Source: Methanoplanus endosymbiosus
GTDB lineage: Archaea > Halobacteriota > Methanomicrobia > Methanomicrobiales > Methanomicrobiaceae
Length of the DNA: 64,000 nucleotides
Assembly: GCF_024662215.1 (NCBI RefSeq)
Contig: NZ_CP096115.1
Coordinates: 1,054,001-1,118,000 of the forward strand
Direction: 5' to 3'
The notes beneath the pieces are model-generated. The model saw nothing but the letters and a program-made list of their open reading frames with translations. It was not told the origin of the DNA and made no database searches. A program made the translations under genes and the position numbers. The first letter of the stretch is position 1. Each line of letters starts with the position of its first letter. Positions 60,901 through 64,000 of the stretch are shown here, one piece after another.

Positions 60901-63900
60901 TAACTGCTGAAAGTGAAGTTGGTATAATTACCAGTGCTCTCGCCGTCAATGTAGATCAGAGCGTTTGAAGGAGTAGAATTAACCCGCAGAGTGCCGACCT
61001 GTCTTGACAAAGTGAAGTTGACCTCACCAACAGTTCCACTGGCAATATTTACAGAATTGGTGGCATTGTCATAGCCGTCAAGCTCAACTGTCACATTGTA
61101 GGTTCCAGCCGGATAATTGGTGAACGTGAAGTTGGTATAATTACCAGTGCTCTCGCCGTCAATGTAGATCAGAGCGTTTGAAGGAGTAGAATTAACCCGC
61201 AGAGTGCCGACCTGTCTTGACAAAGTGAAGTTGACCTCACCAACAGTTCCACTGGCAATATTTACAGAATTGGTGGCATTGTCGTAGCCATCAAGTTCTA
61301 CGGTTACGTTGTAGGTGCCAGCCGGATAATCCGAGAACGTAAAGTTGGTATAATTGCCGGTGCTGACTCCGTCAAGATAAATCAGGGCATTGGATGGGGT
61401 AGAGTTGACCTGCAGATCACCAACAGAGCGTGTAAGATTAAACACCGCAACCCGGGTATCATTACCTGGAAGGACCAATACTTCAGATTCAGAATCATAA
61501 CCCGCCAACTCAATTGTAACATTATACTCCCCGGCAACCTGCTCAGTAAAGGTATGATTGGTTACAAAACCAGAATCCATTCCATTCAGGTAAATCGTAG
61601 CATTTTGTGGTACAGATTCAATCTGCAGAATTCCGGTTTCAAACGTCTCCCACTGGAATATCGGGTATTTGGATTTTGAATCAAACGCTCTCCAGATTTT
61701 AGAATTATCACTGGAAGTGCTTATTATATCGGCCGACCATTTAAGGCTGTGATATAATTTTGTTCCAGTGAGGAAGTTATAGTCCCTGAATTCCGTTATA
61801 TCAGAAATATAGATGCCACCATAGCCTCCGGATTTATTATAACGATAACAATTATCTATGTCATTGAGGCTACTGCACCCAGTAAGACCGCCGGCATAGT
61901 TACTCGCAGTGCCACTGCCCGTTGCATAACAATTTGTTAAGGTACTATCAGGGGAATTATAACCAACAAGACCACCGGCATAATTACCAGAAGCAGTGGC
62001 ATTGCCTGTTGCATAACAGTTTGTTATTTTGCCCTTATTATTTCTACCAACAAGACCACCGGCTTGTTCTGTTGTAGCAGTGGCACCGCCCGTTGCATAA
62101 CAGTTTGTTAAGGTGCTATCTTTATTATAACCATTATAACCAACAAGACCACCGGCTTGCTTTGTAGCAGAAGCATTACCCGTTGCAGAACAATTCGTTA
62201 GGGAGCCACCATTATTCACCCCAACAAGACCACCGGCTTGTTCTGTTGTAGCATTGGCACTGCCCGTTGCATAACATTTTGTTAAGGTGCCAGAATTATA
62301 ACCGGCAAGACCGCCGGCACCAGATTCTGCAGTGGCATTACCCGTTGCATAACAGTTTGTTAAGAGGCCAGAATAAATATGACCAGCAAGACCGCCGGCA
62401 CCAGATTCTGCGGCGGCATTACCCGTTGCATAACAATTTGTTAAGGTGGCATAATTATTAAGATCACCAACAAGACCGCCGGCACCAGATTCTGCGGTGG
62501 CACTGCCCGTTGCAGAACAGTTTGTTAAGGTGCCCCTATCTTTAGAACCAACAAGACCGCCGGCATACTTATTTGCAGTGGCATTGCCTGTTGCATAACA
62601 GTTTGTTAAGAGGCCACTACCATCATAACCAACAAGACCACCGGCAGATTCTGTTGTAGCATTGGCACTGCCCGTTGCATAACTATCTGTTATGGTACTG
62701 GTATCAGATTTAGAACTAGAACCAACAAGACCGCCGGCATACTTATTTGCAGTGGCATTACCTGTTGCATAACAGTTTGTTAAGGTGTTAGCCAAATCAT
62801 AACCAGCAAGACCACCGGCATGTTCTATTGTAGCAGTGGCACTGCCTGTTGCAGAACAGTTTGTTAAGGTGCTATAATAACTAATACCAACAAGACCACC
62901 GGCATAATCACGTCCCGCAATGACATTCCCGGTTGCAGAACAGTTGGTTATTTTGCCATTTCGATTATAACCAGCAAGACCACCGGCTTGCTTTGTAGCA
63001 GAAGCATTACCCGTTGCAGAACAATTCGTTAGGGAGCCACCATCATTCTTCCCAACAAGACCACCGGCAGAACCACCAGCAGCAGTGGCATTGCATGCTG
63101 CAGAACAGTTGATTATTGTACCGGAATTCCATCCAACAAGACCGCCGGCATAATTACGTCCCGCAATGACATTCCCGGTTGCAGAACAGTTGGTTATTGT
63201 ACCGGAATTCCATCCAACAAGACAGCTTGCATTATCAACCACAGATGTGGAGTCACCTGTTGCAGAACAGTTTTCAATTAAACCACAATTCCAGCCGGCA
63301 AGAATACCAACACTATTATTTCCTTTTACTCCAACACCGGCAGTTTCAATATTTAAATCTCTTATAGCTCCGCCGGAACCGACATATCCAAATAGACCAA
63401 GATTATCTGAACCACTTTCATCCAGCGTAAAATTAAAGATTGAATATACCTGACCGTCAAAACTCCCGGTGAAATAAGTACTAATATTACCTATCGTCTC
63501 AGTAGGTCCGCTTTCATTAAGAGCTATATCATTGACCAGACTAAAATTACTGCCCCAGTCTTCAGAATGTCCGGACAGATAAATCAGATCTTCCTCTGTG
63601 CTGATATTATAAGGGTCATCTGAAGTGCCGCTGCCCCCGCTGTATTTCTGAATCGAAATTAAAGTAAAGTCAAGAGTTTCAGTCTCACCTGATTCAAGCA
63701 CCACAACCGAAAATGCAGGACTGGAAGTATAACCACTATGGGATATTGTTACATTATACATCCCTTCCGGAATCTCAGAGAGAGTTGCATTGGTAGTCCT
63801 GATGGTATCAACACCGTTCAGGAAAACTTCTGCACCCGCCGGAGTCGAGTTTACATTAATAGTGCCAGTACCAAAAGACTGCCACTGAAATATTGGATAG

Positions 63901-64000
63901 TGTCCTTTGTAACTAAATGCCCTCCAGACTTTTGCTGAGTCAGCATCAGTGCTTATAATACCCGAAGACCAATTCAGACCATTATTTTCCGTAGTTCCGG
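39966..64000 (-). CDS. Giant GLUG/PEGA/PKD/cohesin-like surface protein (5' end outside window)
   Basis: One frame runs without a stop from the right edge to the TAA at 39966-39968: at least 8,010 residues, N-terminus not in the window. The first in-window Met (63761) is internal; coding sequence continues to base 64000. Order from the N side: end of a GLUG block, one PEGA, GLUG block, 13 PEGA, GLUG block, one PEGA, GLUG block, 63 PEGA, PKD, two cohesin-like domains, an unassigned beta-rich region, two PKD, a Gly/Ser/Asp/His then Thr/Pro/Glu linker, a ZU5-like domain, and a C-terminal membrane helix with basic tail (M-W-S-W-V-L-I-I-T, ending K-M-K-K). PEGA, GLUG and PKD are known extracellular modules, so this is a membrane-anchored surface or adhesion protein. 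Repeats are unusually alike at DNA level. Function is inferred from architecture only. Confidence 0.93.
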   Translation of the reverse strand, partial: GTTENNGLNWSSGIISTDADSAKVWRAFSYKGHYPIFQWQSFGTGTINVNSTPAGAEVFLNGVDTIRTTNATLSEIPEGMYNVTISHSGYTSSPAFSVVVLESGETETLDFTLISIQKYSGGSGTSDDPYNISTEEDLIYLSGHSEDWGSNFSLVNDIALNESGPTETIGNISTYFTGSFDGQVYSIFNFTLDESGSDNLGLFGYVGSGGAIRDLNIETAGVGVKGNNSVGILAGWNCGLIENCSATGDSTSVVDNASCLVGWNSGTITNCSATGNVIAGRNYAGGLVGWNSGTIINCSAACNATAAGGSAGGLVGKNDGGSLTNCSATGNASATKQAGGLAGYNRNGKITNCSATGNVIAGRDYAGGLVGISYYSTLTNCSATGSATATIEHAGGLAGYDLANTLTNCYATGNATANKYAGGLVGSSSKSDTSTITDSYATGSANATTESAGGLVGYDGSGLLTNCYATGNATANKYAGGLVGSKDRGTLTNCSATGSATAESGAGGLVGDLNNYATLTNCYATGNAAAESGAGGLAGHIYSGLLTNCYATGNATAESGAGGLAGYNSGTLTKCYATGSANATTEQAGGLVGVNNGGSLTNCSATGNASATKQAGGLVGYNGYNKDSTLTNCYATGGATATTEQAGGLVGRNNKGKITNCYATGNATASGNYAGGLVGYNSPDSTLTNCYATGSGTASNYAGGLTGCSSLNDIDNCYRYNKSGGYGGIYISDITEFRDYNFLTGTKLYHSLKWSADIISTSSDNSKIWRAFDSKSKYPIFQWETFETGILQIESVPQNATIYLNGMDSGFVTNHTFTEQVAGEYNVTIELAGYDSESEVLVLPGNDTRVAVFNLTRSVGDLQVNSTPSNALIYLDGVSTGNYTNFTFSDYPAGTYNVTVELDGYDNATNSVNIASGTVGEVNFTLSRQVGTLRVNSTPSNALIYIDGESTGNYTNFTFTNYPAGTYNVTVELDGYDNATNSVNIASGTVGEVNFTLSRQVGTLRVNSTPSNALIYIDGESTGNYTNFTFSSYPVGTYNVTVELDGYDNASDEVTLVKGGLELVNFSLTQQTGTLQVNSTPANALIYIDGESTGNYTNFTFSDYPVGTYNVTVELEGYDNASDEVTLAKGGLELVNFSLTQQTGTLQVNSTPADALIYIGGVSTGNSTNFTFSNYPAGTYNVTVELDGYDNASDEVTLAKGGLELVNFSLTQQTGTLQVNSTPSNALIYLDGVSTGNSTNFTFTNYPVGTYNVTVELDGYDNASDEVTLAKGGLELVNFSLTQQTGTLQVNSTPANALIYIDGESTGNYTNFTFSDYPAGTYNVTVELDGYDNASDEVTLAKGGLEFVNFSLTQQTGTLQVNSTPADALIYIDGVSTGNSTNFTFTNYPVGTYNVTVELEGYDNASDEVTLAKGGLELVNFSLTQQTGTLQVNSTPSSALIYLDGVSTGNSTNFTFSNYPVGTYNITVELDGYDNASDEVTLAKGGLEFVNFSLTQQTGTLQVNSTPADALIYIDGVSTGNSTNFTFTNYPVGTYNITVELDGYENASDEVTLAKGGLELVNFSLTQQTGTLQVNSTPADALIYIDGVSTGNSTNFTFSNYPVGTYNITVELDGYDNASDEVTLAKGGLELVNFSLTQQTGTLQVNSTPSNALIYLDGVSTGNSTNFTFSNYPVGTYNVTVELSGYHSAYEDVNLTKGDIEVVTFALVPEYGGGNGTKENPYELSNSDCIIRLSDNPGDWDKSFVLTDDIDFSAGGPESAIGNSTIQFNGDFDGHGHSFFNFTLDESGSDYVGLFGYVGSGGAISDLKIETAGVGVKGNNNVGILAGRNSGAIENCSATGDSTSVGDNASCLVGWNSGTITNCSATGNVIAGRNYAGGLVGSNDGGSLTNCYATGNATANDHAGGLAGSNSGNLTNCYATGSATAKYQTGGLVGYNEGRITNCYATGNVNSYYNYAGGLVGYNDYHGYLINCYATGNATATEYAGGLFGQNYGSGINCYRYADNGNSYGIHISDITKFRDYDFLTGSTENNGLNWSTGIISTDADLSKTWRVSTYKCQYPFFQWQSSGFGNGTLQINSDPDGATVYLNGFDTGELTNTTISQIPEGIYNVTVAKTGYKSAYEDVNLTKGDIEVVTFALVPEYGGGNGTKENPYELSNSDCIIRLSDNPGDWNKYFILTDDIDLADGGPESAIGNSTIQFNGDFDGRGHSIFNFTLDESGSDYVGLFGYVGSGGAIRDLNIETAGAGVKGTNNVGIIAGRNSGAIENCSATGDTVATGDNVGCLVGWNTGTVDGCHSEGNITGKINNGGLVGYNEAGGEIGNCYSTGDVTGSDKHAGGLVGQNLGAINNCTASGDVYAPNYANGGLVGWNNGGSITNCYATGNSTGDIDDIGGLVGTNENGGSIENCYATGNARAANLHAGGLVGLNRYSSTITNSYATGTATAVGEYGGLLGLNDGSTFTNCYRYTTGVSGYGTLVTDVTRFKDYDFLTGIVDSDGLKWSADIISTSSDNSKIWRAFDSKSKYPIFQWMTFETGTLQIESVPQNATIYLNGMDSGFVTNHTFTEQVAGEYNVTIELTGYDSESEVLVLPGDGTRVAVFNLTRSVGNLQVNSTPANALIYLDGVSTGNFTNFTFTNYPVGTYNVTVELEGYDNASEEVTLVKGGLELVNFSLTQQTGTLQVNSTPADALIYIDGVSTGNFTNFTFTNYPAGTYNVTVELEGYDNASDEVTLVKGGLELVNFSLTQQTGTLQVNSTPFGALIYLNGTSTEELTNATLSDIPVGTYNITVVKSGYDNSSQVVTLSRDETEDVSFDLVSQVGTLQINSTPSGAIIYLNGTSTEELTNATLSDIPVGSYNITVVKSGYDNSSRVVTLGKDQTESVSFTLSRQVGTLQINSTPSGAMIYLNGTSTEELTNATLSDIPVGSYNITVVKSGYDNSSRVVTLGKDQTESVSFTLSRQVGTLQINSTPSGAMIYLNGTSTEELTNATLSDIPVGSYNITVVKSGYDNSSRVVTLGKDQTESVSFTLSRQVGTLQINSTPSGAIIYLNGTSTEELTNATLSDILVGSYNITVVKSGYDNSSQVVTLSRDETEEVSFDLVSQVGTLQINSTPSGALIYLNGTSTEELTNATLSDIPVGSYNITVVKSGYDNSSQVVTLSRDETKDVSFDLVSQVGTLQINSTPSGAMIYLNGTSTEELTNATLSDIPVGSYNITVVKSGYDNSSQVVTLGKGETEEVSFDLVSQVGTLQINSTPSGAMIYLNGTSTEELTNATLSDIPVGSYNITVVKSGYDNSSQVVTLRRDETKDVSFGLVSQVGTLQINSTPSGAMIYLNGTSTEELTNATLSDIPVGSYNITVVKSGYDNSSQVVTLSRDETEEVSFDLVSQVGMLQINSTPSGAMIYLNGTSTEELTNATLSDIPVGSYNITVVKSGYDNSSQVVTLSKGDTETVSFELVSQVGTLQINSTPSGAMVYLNGTDTGELTNVTLSDIPVGSYNITVVKSGYDNSSQVVTLSRDETKDVSFDLVSQVGTLQINSTPSGAMIYLNGTSTEELTNATLSDTPIGTYNITVVKSGYDNSSQVVTLSRDETKDVSFDLVSQVGTLQINSTPSGAMIYLNGTSTEELTNATLSDIPVGSYNITVVKSGYDNSSQVVTLSRDETKEVSFDLVSQVGTLQINSTPSGAMIYLNGTSTEELTNATLSDIPVGSYNITVVKSGYDNSSQVVTLSRDETKDVSFDLVSQVGTLQINSTPSGAIIYLNGTSTEELTNATLSDIPVGIYNITVVKSGYDNSSQVVTLSKGDTETVSFDLVSQVGTLQINSTPSGALIYLNGTSTEELTNATLSDIPVGSYNITVVKSGYDNSSQVVTLSRDETEEVSFDLVSQVGTLQINSTPSGAMIYLNGTSTEELTNATLSDIPVGSYNITVVKSGYDNSSQVVTLSRDETKDVSFDLVSQVGTLQINSTPSGATVYLNGTDTGELTNVTLTDKPVGTYNITVTKSGYDSSSQIVTLSKGETEEVSFDLTEQTGILQINSTPSGALIYLNGTSTEELTNATLSDIPVGSYNITVVKSGYDNSSRVVTLSRDETEEVSFDLVSQVGTLQINSTPSGALIYLNGTSTEELTNVTLSDIPVGSYNITVVKSGYDNSSQVVTLSRDETEEVSFDLVSQVGTLQINSTPSGALIYLNGTSTEELTNATLSDIPVGSYNITVVKSGYDNSSQVVTLSKGDTETVSFDLVSQVGTLQINSTPSGAMVYLNGTDTGELTNVTLSDILVGSYNITVVKSGYDNSSQVVTLSRDETEEVSFDLVSQVGTLQINSTPSGATVYLNGTDTGELTNVTLSDILVGSYNITVVKSGYDSSSQIVTLSKGETEEVSFDLTEQTGILQINSTPSGAMVYLNGTDTGELTNVTLSDIPVGSYNITVVKSGYDNSSQVVTLSRDETEEVSFDLVSQVGTLQINSTPSGAMIYLNGTSTEELTNATLSDIPVGIYNITVVKSGYDNSSQVVTLGKGETEDVSFDLVSQVGTLQINSTPSGAMVYLNGTDTGELTNVTLSDIPVGSYNITVVKSGYDNSSQVVTLSRDETEEVSFDLVSQVGTLQINSTPSGALIYLNGTSTEELTNATLSDVPVGSYNITVVKSGYDNSSQVVTLSRDETEDVSFDLVSQVGTLQINSTPSGAMIYLNGTFTEKLTNATLSDIPVGSYNITVVKSGYDSSSQIVTLSKGETEEVSFDLVSQVGTLQINSTPSGAMIYLNGTSTEELTNATLSDIPVGIYNITVVKSGYDNSSQVVTLSKGDTETVSFDLVSQVGTLQINSTPSGALIYLNGTSTEELTNATLSDIPVGSYNITVVKSGYDNSSRVVTLGKDETEEVSFDLVSQVGTLQINSTPSGAMVYLNGTDTGELTNVTLSDIPVGSYNITVVKSGYDNSSQVVTLSRDETEDVSFDLVSQVGTLQINSTPSGAMIYLNGTSTEELTNTTLSDIPVGSYNITVVKSGYDNSSQVVTLSRDETEDVSFDLVSQVGTLQINSTPSGATVYLNGTDTGELTNVTLADKPVGTYNITVVKSGYDSSSQIVTLGKGETETVSFDLTEQTGTLQINSTPSGAMVYLNGTDTGELTNVTLTDKPVGTYNITVTKSGYDSSSQIVTLGKDETKEVSFDLVSQVGTLQINSTPSGAMVYLNGTDTGELTNITLADKPVGTYNITVTKSGYDSSSQIVTLGKDETKEVSFDLVSQVGTLQINSTPSGAMVYLNGTDTGELTNVTLADKPVGTYNITVSKSGYDSSSQVVILSKGETETVSFDLVSQVGTLQINSTPSGAMIYINGTDTGELTNATLSDKPVGTYNITVVKTGYDNSSQVVTLSRDETKEVSFDLTEHTGTLQINSTPSGAMVYLNGTDTGELTNVTLADKPVGTYNITVTKSGYDSSSQIVSLSKDETKEVSFDLTEQTGTLQINSTPSGAMVYLNGTETGELTNVTLTDKPVGTYNITVTKSGYDSSSQIVTLGKGETETVSFDLTEQTGTLQINSTPSGAMVYLNGTETGELTNVTLSDKPVGTYNITVSKSGYDSSSQVVILSKGETETVSFDLVSQVGTLQINSTPSGAMVYLNGTDTGELTNATLSDKPVGTYNITVSKSGYDSSSQIVTLGKDETKEVSFDLTEHTGTLQINSTPSGAMVYLNGTNTGELTNVTLADKPVGTYNITVTKSGYDSSSQVVTLSKGETEEVSFDLTEQTGTLQINSTPSGAMVYLNGTDTGELTNVTLVDKPVGTYNITVTKSGYDSFSQIVTLSKGETEAVIFDLVSQVGTLQINSTPSGAMVYLNGTDTGELTNATLSDKPVGTYNITVAKSGYDSSSQIVTLSKGETEAVIFDLTEQIGTLQINSTPSGAMVYLNGTDTGELTNVTLTNKPVGTYNITVTKSGYDSFSQIVTLSKGETEAVIFDLVSQVGTLQINSTPSGAMVYLNGTDTGELTNVTLADKPVGTYNITVTKSGYDSFSQIVTLIKGETEAVIFDLVSQVGTLQINSTPSGAMVYLNGTDTGELTNATLSDKPVGTYNITVTKSGYDSSSQIVTLSKGETEAVIFDLVSQTGTLQINSTPSGAMVYLNGTDTGELTNVTLADKPVGTYNITVTKSGYDSSSRIVTLAKGETEAVIFDLTEQTGTLQINSTPSGAMVYLNGTDTGELTNVTLSDKPVGTYNITVTKSGYDSFSQIVTLSKGETEAVIFDLVSQVGTLQINSTPSGAMVYLNGTDTGELTNATLSEKPVGTYNITVAKSGYDSSSQIVTLSKGETEAVSFDLVSQVGTLQINSTPSGAMVYLNGTDTGELTNATLSDKPVGTYNITVTKSGYDSSSQIVTLSKGETEAVIFDLTEQTGTLQINSTPSGAMVYLNGTDTGELTNVTLTNKPVGTYNITVTKSGYDSSSQVVTLSKGETEEVSFDLTEQTGTLQINSTPSGAMVYLNGTDSGKLTNVTLTDKPVGTYNITVTKSGYDSFSQIVTLSKGETEAVIFDLTEQTGTLQINSTPSGAMVYLNGTDTGELTNVTLTNKPVGTYNITVTKSGYDSSSQVVTLSKGETEEVSFDLTEQTGTLQINSTPSGAMVYLNGTDSGKLTNVTLTDKPVGTYNITVTKSGYDSFSQIVTLSKGETEAVIFDLTEQTGTLQINSTPSGAMVYLNGTDSGKLTNVTLADKPVGTYNITVVKSGYFTPLNKTVTITKGEISEVSFNLEPDHDTGSIVVNSTPANGSVMLDGILTGDFTNTTLLNVSSGDHNLTVIKSGYVTPANRTITVVKGENSQVSFELVPDHDTGSIVVNSTPGNGSVMLDGILTGDFTNTTLLNVSSGDHNLTVIKSGYVTPANRTITVVKGDSSQVSFELVPDHDSGSIRVASSPPGAVIWLDGNYTGQLTNSTLEGVSAGIHNITVEKSGYYPSVNKSVVVNKDQTTDVFFYLVQKTGNITVISSPGNAWIWLDGENTSVLTNNTLPEIPAGTHEILLKKSLYYDSKKTVTVTAGDTTKAEFVLVPSGTKPVTSFTATPLSGETPLHVTFTDTTIGNPQSWSWSFGDGDVSSEQSPVHIYTEEGVYNVSLTTTNPYGSNTSIKTDYITATDISTIMLYAPSGRIPSGDIVKFPVTGEALDNITEMNFVLSYNPELITVENASASELTKGSDFRDTIDNTNGLLTINITDNSGITSKNKAGIAEINFKAVSNLTTLRETSPITFTQTEACSYGKECHVISRDGAIDVEMRTVIGAPSGTLPVESSKYLTVSASGLNEVRNISFIMEFNRTVMSIIDVRANGTVPDLSVNSVIRNENGWLQVYGSSTTNLTGIEPIQLVDINVHSNGLPCVRELELVNVFWTRSSATYAFDDMEPGLINITPVTSALKKDQPAVVSNMTYNDNTGQVSINIEENRNATISNDNKTITVQNPGIEIKIETSGLQNSSSGWTGNSTGAQIGNISNSINLEGDVGHVSTGISANISGRLSALTNSSTQLDITITRGAVDENQGRAFQLAVLNELDAELEEVAYTMEINKSSFGGINVSDAVIVMTAPEDYVGRWGGPANFSLLSLSDDGAVTILDTTYTFSDSIYTFTGLSPNGFSSKALVGFVPLINPVSKFSGTPVSGDAPLLVQFNDFSDGGPASWQWDFGDGKTSALQNPSHIYNSTGTFDVTLTIANLKGSDTLEKQDYITVKNPMTVDFTADTTGGYAPLTVSFTDTSTDSPHSWLWAFGDGQTSSEQNPVHTYQSPGTYSVSLTATNGYGDVNAAKANFITVSRHSSGGGGGSSSHDDDPVITPTAEPTVKATAEPTAQATVEPEEFIGSADLPLGAEGETKGPVTIWSDDISAYLSIGTGVTVKDSSGNIQDSISIVAVPVNSVPAVANAILTRISGEIMILHAYECTPDGTTFTPGITLTFKLTEDEWNRYGSDAKAGWYNSESGEWEIISGETDADKRTVTIRIDHFSNYALFAEDTAQQSAEPDKSVTPEKTPKVPGSTTMWSWVLIITLIAAVGFVIYLRGKMKK
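39969..40046 (-). other. C-terminal membrane anchor of the giant protein
   Basis: About 20 hydrophobic residues (S-W-V-L-I-I-T-L-I-A-A-V-G-F-V-I-Y-L) followed by R-G-K-M-K-K. The basic tail places the C-terminus in the cytoplasm and everything else outside. Confidence 0.85.
40130..40705 (-). other. Linker and ZU5-like juxtamembrane domain of the giant protein
   Basis: A glycine/serine/aspartate linker and a Thr-Pro-Glu-Ala stalk (about 40560-40705) join the PKD pair to a domain with A-G-W-Y-N-S-E-S-G-E-W-E and D-H-F-S-N-Y-A-L-F-A-E (40130-40560). This juxtamembrane domain is common in methanogen surface proteins and resembles ZU5/UPA folds. Confidence 0.6.
40705..41200 (-). other. Two PKD domains of the giant protein
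   Basis: Both carry the PKD hallmark W-D-F-G-D-G / W-A-F-G-D-G, N-P-x-H-x-Y and G-T-(F/Y)-x-V-(T/S)-L-T. A third PKD lies at about 42705-42955 (W-S-F-G-D-G). Confidence 0.88.
41900..42700 (-). other. Two cohesin-like domains of the giant protein
   Basis: The first (about 42290-42700) has M-N-F-V-L-S-Y-N-P-E-L-I-T-V-E-N followed by a late A-G-I-A-E-I-N-F-K-A strand; the second (about 41905-42290) has I-S-F-I-M-E-F-N-R-T-V-M-S-I. These are the sheet signatures of cohesin folds. No dockerin-like EF-hand repeat is seen anywhere in the window. Confidence 0.6.
44041..44892 (-). repeat. Exact-looking 426-bp tandem duplication inside the PEGA array
   Basis: 44041-44466 and 44467-44892 (two PEGA units each) match base for base by eye except one substitution near the end (GGAAGG versus GGATGG). 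A two-unit block was therefore duplicated very recently. Confidence 0.85.
54908..55546 (-). repeat. Three consecutive near-identical 213-bp PEGA units
   Basis: Units beginning at 54908, 55121 and 55334 share the otherwise rare S-R-Q-V / D-Q-T-E-S-V-S-F-T-L variant and differ by only a few bases. This variant occurs nowhere else in the array, so it spread by local tandem duplication. Confidence 0.85.
56405..57590 (-). repeat. GLUG-repeat block 3 of the giant protein
   Basis: A header with D-D-I-D-L-A-D-G-G-P and F-N-G-D-F-D-G-R-G is followed by repeated G-G-L-V-G-x-N-x-G-x-I-x-N-C-Y-A-T-G units (GLUG motif, right-handed beta-helix type). It closes with a Y-R-Y, D-Y-D-F-L-T-G and F-Q-W tail leading into PEGA. 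Confidence 0.85.
57795..58870 (-). repeat. GLUG-repeat block 2 of the giant protein
   Basis: Same header-repeat-tail plan as the neighbouring blocks; the header is nearly identical in DNA to that of block 3. A single PEGA unit (57590-57795) links the two. Confidence 0.85.
58870..61640 (-). repeat. Array of 13 PEGA repeats (second subtype)
   Basis: Units of about 69-71 residues with L-Q-V-N-S-T-P-(A/S)-(N/D)-A-L-I-Y-(I/L)-D-G, N-F-T-F and V-E-L-(D/E)-G-Y-D-N-A-S lines. This subtype reappears as the first units of the 63-unit array. Confidence 0.9.
61640..63650 (-). repeat. GLUG-repeat block 1 of the giant protein (largest)
   Basis: Roughly twenty GLUG-type turns (A-G-G-L-V-G, L-T-N-C-(S/Y)-A-T-G) between the same header and tail as the other blocks. 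Many turns are rich in small residues with one conserved Cys per turn. The tail of a fourth block is visible at 63870-64000. Confidence 0.85.

Noticed and set aside
63738-63938. Start of the giant gene at the first in-window Met (63761)
   Set aside because: The same frame continues to base 64000 with a PEGA unit and GLUG-type tail homologous to the downstream cassettes, so the true start is outside the window.

Overview
The window reads as the chromosome of a methanogenic archaeon, most likely Methanomicrobiales (genus not determinable here). Evidence: archaeal FtsZ, SecE, Spt5, and L11-L1-L10-L12 in the archaeal order; archaeal-type IleRS and D-aminoacyl-tRNA deacylase; an MptE-type pterin diphosphokinase (methanopterin pathway); a Thg1-like protein; TATA boxes about 26 nt ahead of starts with short or absent leaders; and T-run termination signals.

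Layout. 1-1300: accessory DNA with an edge-truncated gene, a hicB antitoxin whose hicA partner is decayed, and a 32-bp tandem repeat. 1265-2562: hflX preceded by a 17-codon upstream ORF. 2563-7438: gene-poor stretches, a AAA/DUF4143 ATPase with three identical-spacing upstream motifs, a secreted C45-like hydrolase and a DUF2202 lipoprotein. 7607-10267: a complete zinc/manganese-type ABC importer. 10331-13575: a two-gene unit of an Nramp-like/5TMR-LYT fusion and a membrane-anchored ligand-binding protein. 13751-16102: a DUF3089 hydrolase convergent with a B12-binding radical SAM protein. 16171-22387: a small PEGA surface protein, a secreted membrane-anchored protein, and an ABC-2 system in which one permease is fused to a PrsW-like protease domain, with its ATPase divergent. 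22480-22879: two identical tRNA-Lys(CTT) genes. 22976-26776: RCK_N-DHH phosphoesterase, mptE and an HhH-radical SAM enzyme, packed as one operon. 26829-29072: S2P/CBS protease, PRC-barrel protein and Thg1-like protein. 29212-38340: ileS, then the housekeeping run dtdA-ftsZ-secE-spt5-rpl11-rpl1-rpl10-rpl12. 38558-39892: a GntP-like permease.

The last 24 kb (39966 to the right edge, minus strand) is a single open gene that runs off the window: at least 8,010 codons without a stop. It encodes a surface protein with GLUG-repeat blocks alternating with PEGA arrays (78 PEGA units by my count, 63 in one uninterrupted array), then PKD, two cohesin-like domains, two more PKD domains, a stalk and a C-terminal membrane anchor. 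The PEGA units carry 4-5 N-glycosylation sequons each and are nearly identical in DNA, which points to recent tandem expansion. This gene and the Nramp-LYT/binding-protein pair and the permease-PrsW fusion are the most unusual items in the window.
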